Position numbers and translations under genes: made by a program. From assembly GCA_947475795.1 (NCBI GenBank), contig CANJOX010000111.1:1-9269 (forward strand): a stretch of DNA of 9,269 nt. Reading direction: 5' to 3'. Source of the DNA: Gemmatimonadota bacterium (lineage in GTDB: Bacteria > Gemmatimonadota > Gemmatimonadetes > Gemmatimonadales > Gemmatimonadaceae). Positions within the stretch are counted from its first letter, which is position 1. Each line of letters opens with the position of its first letter. The notes under the pieces were generated by a model. That model was not told where the DNA came from, did not search any database, and was given only the letters and a program-made list of their open reading frames with translations. Of this stretch, positions 1 through 6,097 are shown one piece after another.

Positions 1-413
1 AGCCCCAGTGCGTGGCACCGTCGCAACTCCGCCCGGAAGCTCTCCACCGACCGGGCGCGCAGCGCGTCGTCCGGTGACGCGAGATTGATCAGATACGAGT
101 CGTGCGCACACGTCCAGCGCACCTGCGTTTCCGCCATCGCCGTGCGGTAGCGCGTGGCCTCGGCGTCGTCGATGTCACGCTCGAGCCAGCGGTTGGCCTG
201 CTTGGTGAAAATCTGCGATCCGGTGGCGCTGATCTCGCGGGCCCGGGCAGCCGATTCCCAGCTCCCGCCGGCCACCGAGACGTGCGACCCCAAGGGCGCG
301 CGGTCCTTGGTCCAGTCGCCCGCATCGACCACGATGGGGGCTGAGATGGAGGGGGCAGGCGGCGATGGCGCCTTGCGGGTGGAGACCTTCGCGGCGGCTT
401 TCTTGGCAGGCAT
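1..413 (-). CDS. nfo: Endonuclease IV (AP endonuclease), N-terminal part, cut by left edge
   Basis: Partial gene: the ATG lies at 413-411 and the frame stays open to base 1, giving 137 whole codons; the C-terminal part is outside the window. Endonuclease IV cleaves DNA 5' of abasic sites in base excision repair, using a trinuclear zinc site in a TIM barrel. Family motifs seen: LGSHVSVAGG at residues 41-50 (family GAHVSxAGG), QIFTKQANRW in the next strand/helix, and CAHDSYLINLASP further on, whose His matches a zinc ligand of the family (E. coli has PHDSYLINL). The run SVESFRAELRRCHALG fits the following helix. Odd: E. coli Nfo begins almost at the GAHVS motif, whereas this protein has about 40 extra residues, rich in Lys, Ala and Pro (MPAKKAAAKVSTRK...). 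The start follows the envC-like stop by 20 bases with no clear Shine-Dalgarno. The family call is firm; the remaining zinc ligands cannot be checked here. Confidence 0.93.
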   Translation of the reverse strand, partial: MPAKKAAAKVSTRKAPSPPAPSISAPIVVDAGDWTKDRAPLGSHVSVAGGSWESAARAREISATGSQIFTKQANRWLERDIDDAEATRYRTAMAETQVRWTCAHDSYLINLASPDDALRARSVESFRAELRRCHALG

Positions 414-433
414 GGTACCAAGAGTAGCAGCTT

Positions 434-1672
434 CTACCGCTGTCCGCGCAGCCACTCCAGCGGATCCACCGAGCGCCCCTTGGGCCGGATCTCGAAGTGC
501 AGGTGCGGCGGCAGATCGGGGTCGGTGGCACCCACGGTTCCGAGCGCTTGTCCCTTGGGAATCTGCTGCCCCTTGCGCACGTCGATGCGGGCCAGCGATC
601 CGTACACCGAGTAGTCGCCGCCGCCGTGCTGCACGATCACGGTGGGGCCGTACGTCCCCACGTTGTCGGCCAGCACCACTTCGCCGGCCGCGATCGACTT
701 CACCGCCGTCCCCACCGACGCGCCGATCCCGATGCCGTTCCAACGGGTGGTGGTGTTGTTCGGATTGATCACGCGGCCGAAGCGGTAAAGGATCGTGCCA
801 TCGACCGGCCAGTCGAGTTTTCCGAGGTCGGACGTCCGGATGCTCGACGGCGCCGCCGGCCGCGCGTTCGGCGACATCTCGGCCCGGCGTCGCACGGTTT
901 CCAACGAGGCGATCACGCCGGCCACCTTGGCTTCGTCGCGCGACAGCTGGGTGAGTCGTTCCCGCGTCTGCGCCGCAGTCCGCTGCACCACCGTGAGGTT
1001 GCGCTGACGGCGCGACTCGAGATCGGCCAGTCGACGCGCCTCGCGCGACTTCTCGGAGCGGTTGCGCGTGACTTCGTCCTGCAGCCGCACCAGGAGCAGC
1101 CGCTGTGAGATGATCTGGTCGCGCAGCCCTTCCACGCGGCGCACCAGCGAGCGGTCGTGCAGCGCGAGCTCGTGCAGGTACTTGTACCGCGCCACGAGCC
1201 CGGCAAACGACTGCGCGGACAGCATCGCTTCCACGTCGTACAGAATGCCGCGCTTGTAGATCTCGACCATCCGCCGCTGCAGGGCCCCGCGTTTGTTCTC
1301 CAGCTCACCTTCGGCCCGCACGAGGCCGGCGCCGGCCCGGGTGACCTCGACGGTGATGGTCTCGAGTTGCTGGTCCAGCGCGTTCACGAGCCGGGCCGTG
1401 GTCTGCCGCTGCGCCTCGAGGTTGTTTACCTCGTCGGCCAGCGTGCGCGCGCTGCGCTGCAGGTCGGCCATTTTGCCTTCCAGCGCACTGCGCTCGCGGC
1501 GCAGTTTGTCCAGCTCATCCTGCTGCTGGCGCAGCCGCTGCTCCGCACTGACGGCCGCGCTGCCGGCTCCACCGCTGCCGGTCTGCGCCCGCACGGCGAT
1601 CGGGACGCACCACCAGCCCAGCAGCGCGGTGAGGAGCGACCGCCGGCATGCGCGCCAGACGACGTGCGTCAC
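434..1672 (-). CDS. envC: EnvC-like periplasmic coiled-coil protein with partly degenerate LytM (M23) domain
   Basis: A 412-residue protein. The GTG start (1672-1670) overlaps the ftsX TGA by four bases; the frame is open further upstream, but only inside ftsX. Residues 1-29 look like a signal peptide (Arg-rich start, Leu/Trp core, cleavage near VRA|Q). Residues about 40-270 are Glu/Arg/Gln-rich and strongly coiled-coil-like. Residues 286-412 are a LytM/M23 domain. In active M23 peptidases zinc is held by HxxxD and the last His of HxH. Here HxxxD is W311...G315 (RWNGIGIGA), the usual YAHL histidine is Ser359 (VYGSL), and only HLHFEIR (His390, His392) remains. E. coli EnvC is degenerate in the same region (RWKGMVIGA) and activates amidases AmiA/AmiB under FtsEX control. 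Position directly after ftsE-ftsX supports the same role: periplasmic effector for septal peptidoglycan splitting. A residual hydrolase activity is not excluded. Calling it orthologous to envC is inference; Gram-positive PcsB occupies an analogous role. Confidence 0.88.
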   Translation of the reverse strand: MTHVVWRACRRSLLTALLGWWCVPIAVRAQTGSGGAGSAAVSAEQRLRQQQDELDKLRRERSALEGKMADLQRSARTLADEVNNLEAQRQTTARLVNALDQQLETITVEVTRAGAGLVRAEGELENKRGALQRRMVEIYKRGILYDVEAMLSAQSFAGLVARYKYLHELALHDRSLVRRVEGLRDQIISQRLLLVRLQDEVTRNRSEKSREARRLADLESRRQRNLTVVQRTAAQTRERLTQLSRDEAKVAGVIASLETVRRRAEMSPNARPAAPSSIRTSDLGKLDWPVDGTILYRFGRVINPNNTTTRWNGIGIGASVGTAVKSIAAGEVVLADNVGTYGPTVIVQHGGGDYSVYGSLARIDVRKGQQIPKGQALGTVGATDPDLPPHLHFEIRPKGRSVDPLEWLRGQR

Positions 1673-2529
1673 GCGTCGCGCCAGACGCGGCGGAGGTGAC
1701 GACCCACCGAGAGCCAGCTGCCTGCGAGTCCCAGCAGGCCGCCGGCGGCCACACCGAGCAACGCCTGTTGCGTGGTGAAGAACTGGGCGGCCATGAGCGA
1801 GCGCGACACGAGCTGGACCGCGCCCCACGCCATCAGCACCGCCAGACCGCCGCCGGTGAGCCCCTTGAGCGTCCCGTCGATGAGGTACGGGAGGCGCACG
1901 AAGCCGTTCGTAGCGCCCACGAGCCGCATGATCTCGATTTCCTTGGTGCGCGCGAGGATCGCCATGCGGATCGTGGCGCCGATGATGATGATCGCCACCA
2001 GCGCGAAGACGCAGCCGAGCGCCATCCCGGCAACGCCGGCGATGTTGCGGATGCGATAGAGCTTCTCCACCCATTCGCGCCCGTAGCGCACTTCCTCCAC
2101 CACCGGATACGTCTGCAGCCGGCGCGAAATCGCGAGCACGGTGTCCGGATTGCGCGCGCCCTCCTTGAGGCGCAGCTCCACCGACCCGGGGAGCATCGCC
2201 CCTTCCATCACGTCGCGGAACTCCTCGAGTTCGGCCCGCGCGCGCTGCAGCGCGGAGTCGGGGCTCACGTAGCCCACGTCGGCCACCTGCGGCATCTTGC
2301 TGATGCCCCGCATCAGTTCGTCCACCTGCGCATCGCGCGCGCCGTCGACCAGGAAGGCACGCACCTCCACGCGGTCTTCCACGGCGCGCAGCGCGGCCTC
2401 GATGTTGATGGCCACCAGTCCGAACAGCCCGAACGCAAACAGCGAAAAGGCAATCGTGGTGACGCCGAGCACGGCCAGCAGTGGGGCGCGTCGGAAGGCG
2501 AGCAGCACTTCACGGAGGGCGAGTCTCAC
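1669..2529 (-). CDS. ftsX: Cell-division ABC transporter permease-like protein FtsX
   Basis: A 286-residue inner-membrane protein. FtsX pairs with the ATPase FtsE in a complex that transmits ATP hydrolysis across the membrane to peptidoglycan hydrolases or their activators at the division site. Layout fits the family: a short basic N-terminus, TM1 about 17-42, a periplasmic domain about 43-163, TM2 about 165-188, a cytoplasmic loop, TM3 about 213-240 and TM4 about 254-275. The loop after TM2, ILARTKEIEIMRLVGATNGF (191-210), is the family's most recognisable segment and probably contacts FtsE. The GTG start (2529-2527) overlaps the ftsE TGA by four bases, so translation is probably coupled and the subunits made in matched amounts. 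The TGA (1671-1669) overlaps the GTG of the envC-like gene in the same way. Confidence 0.95.
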   Translation of the reverse strand: MRLALREVLLAFRRAPLLAVLGVTTIAFSLFAFGLFGLVAINIEAALRAVEDRVEVRAFLVDGARDAQVDELMRGISKMPQVADVGYVSPDSALQRARAELEEFRDVMEGAMLPGSVELRLKEGARNPDTVLAISRRLQTYPVVEEVRYGREWVEKLYRIRNIAGVAGMALGCVFALVAIIIIGATIRMAILARTKEIEIMRLVGATNGFVRLPYLIDGTLKGLTGGGLAVLMAWGAVQLVSRSLMAAQFFTTQQALLGVAAGGLLGLAGSWLSVGRHLRRVWRDA

Positions 2530-3236
2530 CGGCGCCCCCGCATGTCGGCGATCAGCCGCGCCACATCGGTGCCGTCGTGCACCAGCGCCCCGTGATCGAG
2601 TTCGAGGAAGCGCAGGCCGGTGCGCTGGATCATCGCCACGTCGTGGGTGGCCATCAGCACCGCCGTGCCCTGCGCGTTGATTTCGCGCAGCAGCAGAAAA
2701 ATGGCGTGCGTGGCGCGGTCGTCGAGGTTGCCGGTGGGTTCGTCCGCCAGCAGCACGAAGGGATCGTTGGCGAGCGCCCGCGCAATGGCAACACGCTGCT
2801 GCTCGCCCCCCGACAGTTCGTGCGGAAACGCCGTGGCCTTGGAGGCCAGCCCCACCTGCGTGAGCAGCCGCGCCACCTTGGGGCGGATCTGCCCGTGCGG
2901 CGCGCCGGTCACCTCGAGCGCGAACGCCACATTCTGTTCGGCCGTGCGGTCGGGGAGGAGCCGGAAGTCTTGAAACACGATGCCCAGGCGACGGCGCAAC
3001 GCGGGGATATCGCGCGGCGTGATGGACTGGCTCGTGAAGCCGGACACGCGCACTTCGCCGCTCGTGGGCCGTTCGGCCATCGAGATCAGCTTGAGCAGCG
3101 TACTCTTGCCCGCACCGCTGTGCCCCACCAGAAACACGAACTCGCCCTTCTGCATTTCGAAGGACACGTCGTGCAGGGCGGCGCCCGAGCGGGGATACTC
3201 CTTGCTGACCTTCGTCAGTCGAAGAATGCCGGACAC
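2526..3236 (-). CDS. ftsE: Cell-division ATP-binding protein FtsE
   Basis: A 236-residue ABC ATPase and cytoplasmic partner of FtsX. All nucleotide-binding motifs are intact: Walker A GHSGAGKST (38-46), Q-loop Gln89 (VFQDFRLLPDRT, typical of FtsE), signature LSGGEQQR (141-148), Walker B with catalytic Glu, LLADEPTGNLD (162-172, Glu166), and switch His198 (ATHD). MacB/LolD-type ATPases are similar, but adjacency to ftsX decides the name. The GTG start (3236-3234) lies three bases after the TAG of the upstream PLP-fold gene. A GGAG at 3246-3243 is suitably placed, so ftsE is probably translated by ribosomes arriving from that gene. Ends by overlapping ftsX by four bases. Confidence 0.96.
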   Translation of the reverse strand: MSGILRLTKVSKEYPRSGAALHDVSFEMQKGEFVFLVGHSGAGKSTLLKLISMAERPTSGEVRVSGFTSQSITPRDIPALRRRLGIVFQDFRLLPDRTAEQNVAFALEVTGAPHGQIRPKVARLLTQVGLASKATAFPHELSGGEQQRVAIARALANDPFVLLADEPTGNLDDRATHAIFLLLREINAQGTAVLMATHDVAMIQRTGLRFLELDHGALVHDGTDVARLIADMRGRR

Positions 3237-3239
3237 CGG

Positions 3240-4229
3240 CTACTCCATGGCCTGAGAGAGATCATCGATCAACGAGGCGGCGTCGTCGAGGCCGATGTTG
3301 AACCGTATCGCGCCGTCTGACAGACCGGGCACCGCCGACAGGGCGCTGGCCACCGACCGCGCGCCGCCAAGACGGGGGGCGTCTTCCACGGCGCACACGT
3401 CGAAGCGCTGCAACTGCGCCAGCAGCTGCGCCGCCGCCGCATCGCCACCGGCGCACGCCACCGCCATCACGCTGCCGTAGCCCGCAAGGCACGCCGCAGC
3501 CACCGCGTGGTCGGGGTGGGAGGCGAGGCCCGGATAGAACACCCGCGTGAAGGCGGGCTGCTGCTCGGCCCACGTGGCGACGGTCTGTGCCGACGCACTC
3601 TGCTGCGCCACGCGGACGGCCAGCGTCTGCAGCCCACGGGCCAGACTGGCCACCGCGGCCGGATGCGGCTCGGCGCCCCACGCGCGCATTGTGTGGCGGA
3701 CTTCCTCGATCACCGCGTCGGTGCCGCACACCACACCGGCCACGCCGTCATGGTGCCCGTCGAGCACCGCGCTGGCCGCGTGCACCACCACATCGGCGCC
3801 GCATTCGACGGCCCGGAAGTTGATGGGGCCGGCCAGTGTGCTATCCACGACGAACGCCAGCCCGAGCTCCTGCGCCAGCGCGCGGGGCGCCCGCAGGTCC
3901 ACCACGCGCGTGGTCGGGTCCACCGGTGATTCCACGAACAGCAGGCGCGTCTGCGGCGTAAGCGCGCGGCGCCATCCCCGCGTTTCCGTGGGATCCACGA
4001 AGCTCACTTGCACGCCGAGCGCCGGCAGTTCGTGCACAAAGAAGTGGCGCGTGTCGGCGCGCAGCCAGCTGCTGGCCACCAGATGATCACCGGGAACCAG
4101 CAGCGTGATCAGCGTGCTGGCCACGGCGGCCATCCCAGTGGCCAGCACGAGCGCCGCTTCGGTGCGCTCGAGATCGGCCAGTTGCTGCGCGACGGCGGAC
4201 TCCGGGTTTCTCATGTCGGGCACCACCAC
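3240..4229 (-). CDS. Cystathionine gamma-synthase-fold protein lacking the PLP lysine (probable pseudoenzyme)
   Basis: About 329 residues; family members usually have 380-400. Related to the Cys/Met-metabolism PLP enzymes (cystathionine gamma-synthase, gamma-lyase). Conserved landmarks: ATGMAAV (30-36, PLP-phosphate loop), VVDST with Asp129 (binds the pyridine nitrogen), ADVVVHAASAVLDGHHDG (145-162), LARGLQTLAVR (196-206), FYPGLASHPDH (231-241) and IRFNIGLDD (308-316, substrate-carboxylate Arg309). The segment that should read SATKYLGGH reads AASAVLDGH: the Schiff-base lysine is Ala154 (codon 3770-3768). The ring-stacking Tyr of the YGGT motif is also replaced (RADT). The usual 50-60 residue N-terminal arm with the YxR motif is missing; a stop in this frame upstream, with no ATG, GTG or TTG between, rules out a longer ordinary start. 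Alternative starts are GTG 4226 or 4223 and ATG 4214. The intact frame, neighbours-like codon use and tight junction to ftsE argue for a maintained protein. Function unknown; canonical catalysis is unlikely. Confidence 0.85.
   Translation of the reverse strand: MVVPDMRNPESAVAQQLADLERTEAALVLATGMAAVASTLITLLVPGDHLVASSWLRADTRHFFVHELPALGVQVSFVDPTETRGWRRALTPQTRLLFVESPVDPTTRVVDLRAPRALAQELGLAFVVDSTLAGPINFRAVECGADVVVHAASAVLDGHHDGVAGVVCGTDAVIEEVRHTMRAWGAEPHPAAVASLARGLQTLAVRVAQQSASAQTVATWAEQQPAFTRVFYPGLASHPDHAVAAACLAGYGSVMAVACAGGDAAAAQLLAQLQRFDVCAVEDAPRLGGARSVASALSAVPGLSDGAIRFNIGLDDAASLIDDLSQAME
3243..3246 (-). promoter_or_regulatory. Ribosome binding site for ftsE
   Basis: GGAG on the minus strand, six bases before the ftsE GTG. 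It sits in the last codons of the upstream PLP-fold gene, just before its TAG, and supports GTG 3236 as the start. Confidence 0.6.
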
Positions 4230-4266
4230 AGGGCACAGCGGGAAGGGCGCATCGGTGACGACGGAC

Positions 4267-4599
4267 TCAGACGCGCGTCCGCGAGTCGGTGTCGAGTTTC
4301 ACGACGCGGATCAGCTCGGATGGTGCCGCCCCGAGCACGTCGCGCAGCAGGCACCCGCCGCGCGGGAGGGTGTCATCGATCTGCAACTCCGCCAGCTCGG
4401 ACCGGCGGTCCGATACCACACGCACCAACTCGTGGCCCGTCACGAGACGGACCAGCGCATCGTCGCTCCGCATGCGGACCATCGGCCCCCGGTCAGCATC
4501 CCCGGGTTTGCTGCTGATGAATCCCACCACCTGCAACACGGGGGAAAACCCGCTGAACATCCCCAGTTTGCGGGCTTTCGCCTTCTCGTCGTCGTTCAT
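4267..4599 (-). CDS. Unrecognised 110-residue protein, possibly a small beta-barrel
   Basis: Starts at ATG 4599-4597, overlapping the TGA of the upstream STAS-like gene (ATGA), and ends at TGA 4269-4267. A strong ribosome site (GAGGGG at 4608-4603) favours this start over longer readings. It has a charged N-terminus (MNDDEKAKARKLG), a short apolar stretch about 14-28 (MFSGFSPVLQVVGFI), then alternating beta-like segments: VRLVTGHELVRVVSDRR, ELAELQIDDTLPRGGCLLRDV and ELIRVVKLDTD. The pattern 'GxxVRVVSxRxxxxxxxxxDDxLPxGG' loosely recalls the C-terminal double-psi barrel of molybdopterin oxidoreductases, but this is weak and there is no cofactor gene nearby. No signal peptide or convincing membrane helix. 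I do not recognise the family and assign no function. The PLP-fold pseudoenzyme follows after 37 bases. Confidence 0.8.
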   Translation of the reverse strand: MNDDEKAKARKLGMFSGFSPVLQVVGFISSKPGDADRGPMVRMRSDDALVRLVTGHELVRVVSDRRSELAELQIDDTLPRGGCLLRDVLGAAPSELIRVVKLDTDSRTRV

Positions 4600-5153
4600 G
4601 ATCCCCTCGGTGCAGCCCCGGGCACGACGTAGCCGTCGTCCCGTCGCATGATCAACCGGCGGCCGTGCAGCCGGTCCAGTTCGAGCGTCGCCTCGGCGTC
4701 GCTCACCGACAACAGCCGCGCGATGACGTCGGGCCACGTGGGCCCGTGGTCGCGCACGGCCTCCCAGCACCGGCGCTCTTCGTCGTCCACATGACCGAAC
4801 AGCTCTGCGGCGCCCTCATGCCATGACACCAGCGCCAACGCATGACGTTCCAGCACGGTCTCGATCGGATCGATGTGCCCTTCGTGGATCCCGCGGAACG
4901 TCAGGAACCCCGGGAGCCCGTCGTCACTGGCGTAGCGCAACAGCAGCTTGGCCACGATCTCGTCGGCGCAGGAAAAATCCAGCAGGTTGACCTGCGAGAA
5001 GTCGATCGTGGTGACCACCGACGCCCCGATCTCGATGACCTGCTGTTCGATGGCACTGCGCACGGCGGCGCCGGTGGGGCGCGTGACCAGATTGGAATAC
5101 AGGTCACACACGGTGCCGCGCAGCACCGTGCCCACGTCGATGTGCACCGTCAC
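4596..5153 (-). CDS. STAS-like (DUF4325-type) protein with possible winged-helix C-terminus
   Basis: A 185-residue protein from GTG 5153-5151, which overlaps the TGA of the STAS-HATPase gene by four bases. A longer reading upstream would lie within that gene and looks like shadow translation (Arg/Pro-rich). Residues about 30-110 resemble the STAS-like DUF4325 family: VVTTIDFSQVNLLDFSCADEIVAKLLL (strand, turn, helix) with the Ser-x-Ala-Asp-Glu site where STAS proteins carry the phosphorylated Ser/Thr or its surroundings. A strand-helix FLTFRGIH...IETVLERHALALVS follows. Residues about 124-180 (from EERRCWEAVRDHG, through DVIARLLSVSDAEATLELDRLHGRRLIMRRDDGYVV) have the spacing of a winged helix: helices, a LxRLxxRRLI recognition-like helix and a beta wing. 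Its partner is probably the HATPase encoded just upstream, by analogy with SpoIIAA/SpoIIAB. The STAS assignment is fairly safe, the winged helix tentative, and the target unknown. Confidence 0.8.
   Translation of the reverse strand: MTVHIDVGTVLRGTVCDLYSNLVTRPTGAAVRSAIEQQVIEIGASVVTTIDFSQVNLLDFSCADEIVAKLLLRYASDDGLPGFLTFRGIHEGHIDPIETVLERHALALVSWHEGAAELFGHVDDEERRCWEAVRDHGPTWPDVIARLLSVSDAEATLELDRLHGRRLIMRRDDGYVVPGAAPRGS
4603..4608 (-). promoter_or_regulatory. Ribosome binding site for the 110-residue protein
   Basis: GAGGGG on the minus strand, three bases before ATG 4599. It is the strongest Shine-Dalgarno-like site in the window. It fixes the start of this small gene although the ATG overlaps the upstream stop. 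Confidence 0.6.
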
Positions 5154-6097
5154 GGCGCCGTCCGCGGCCGCGGCCGGGACGTGCTCGTGGCCCGCCCGCG
5201 TGCCGGGGCGTCGCCCAGCCGCTCCGGGATCGTGATCTGCATCTGCGCGCCGGGGAAGAACGGAAGTCCCTCGGTCATCGGCAGGTCTTCGTCCCACGCC
5301 GGCGTGATCGCGATGCGGGCGGTGCCGCTGCGCACCGACAGCTTGCCGTCCCAGCGTCCCACAAACCGCCGGATCCCGGCGAGCCCCTGGCCACGCCCCT
5401 TGTCCCCGTGACGGAAGCGGCTGACGGCCCGCAGCACGGCATCCTCGAGCGCCATCGCATCATCCCACCGGTCGCTGCGCCGGTGGCCGGGCGAGCTTTC
5501 GAGCGACTTCCGGAAGCCCACGCCGGCGTCGCACACCGCGATCACCACGACGCGGCGTCCGAGTCGGCGCGCGTACTTGTACGTCTGCACGGCCACCCAT
5601 CCGCCCAAGCCGGCGTGCTCCACGATGTTCTGACACGATTCGCTGAGCGTCATGCCGAACGCGCCGGTGATGGCGGTGTCGAGATTGAGCTGCCCGTGGA
5701 GGATGTCGGCGGCCTTCTGCTGGATGCGCCCCACCACGCCGTGCACGTCGTCGCTCTTCGTGATCGGCGTGATCTCGAGCAGCACGTCGGACTCGTGCGC
5801 GTCGCGCGCCCGCGGCACGGTGCCGTGCAGATCGTACACCTCGGCGGCATAGCGGAAAAAGCCGCTGCGCGACCAGTACGACACGGTCTCGGGGTGCTCG
5901 GGCACCGCGAACCCCATGCGGGCTTCGCGCGACTGCGCTACGCACAACAGCGCGGTGAGGCCGTACGGCGAGGCCCAGCGCGCATGACGCGCGTCGATGA
6001 GGATCTTGTCCCCGTCGGGGACCTGCGCCAGGTGTTCCACGACCTGCTCGAAGCTGTGCTCGTCGAGCGAGTTCGGCACGGTGATGACGGTGGTCAC
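5150..6097 (-). CDS. STAS-HATPase fusion, anti-sigma/partner-switch-like regulator
   Basis: A 315-residue protein from GTG 6097-6095, overlapping the TGA of the PfkB-type gene by four bases. Residues about 1-95 look like a STAS domain: KILIDARHARWASPYGLTAL (31-50) follows the 'strand, S-x-x-G, helix' pattern at the STAS phosphosite. Residues about 125-290 are a GHKL/HATPase domain: N box ESCQNIVEHA (153-162, Glu153 and Asn157), G1 box VCDAGVGF (188-195, Asp190), G2 box GDKGRGQGLAGI (231-242) and a final strand AQMQITIP. There is no H-box or dimerisation domain, so it is not an ordinary histidine kinase; it fits RsbW/SpoIIAB-type serine kinases or related ATP-binding regulators. The tail after about 295 is Arg/Pro/Thr-rich and probably disordered. 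The next gene encodes another STAS-like protein, the likely partner. No sigma factor or PP2C phosphatase gene is in the window, so the output is not identifiable. Confidence 0.88.
   Translation of the reverse strand: MTTVITVPNSLDEHSFEQVVEHLAQVPDGDKILIDARHARWASPYGLTALLCVAQSREARMGFAVPEHPETVSYWSRSGFFRYAAEVYDLHGTVPRARDAHESDVLLEITPITKSDDVHGVVGRIQQKAADILHGQLNLDTAITGAFGMTLSESCQNIVEHAGLGGWVAVQTYKYARRLGRRVVVIAVCDAGVGFRKSLESSPGHRRSDRWDDAMALEDAVLRAVSRFRHGDKGRGQGLAGIRRFVGRWDGKLSVRSGTARIAITPAWDEDLPMTEGLPFFPGAQMQITIPERLGDAPARGRATSTSRPRPRTAP

Noticed and set aside
1673..2074. N-terminal extension of the envC-like frame to 2074
   Set aside because: It would lie wholly inside ftsX and encode Arg/His-rich sequence without homology. 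GTG 1672 gives a proper signal peptide and a 4-base overlap.
4230..4266. Missing N-terminal arm of the PLP-fold gene restored by a frameshift or upstream start
   Set aside because: The upstream gene in another frame has its own intact coding sequence and ribosome site with no resemblance to the CGS arm, and an in-frame stop precedes any standard start. Truncation seems genuine.
5154..5297. N-terminal extension of the STAS-like gene to 5297
   Set aside because: It overlaps the HATPase coding end in another frame and reads as Arg/Pro/Ala-rich shadow. GTG 5153 gives the standard 4-base overlap.
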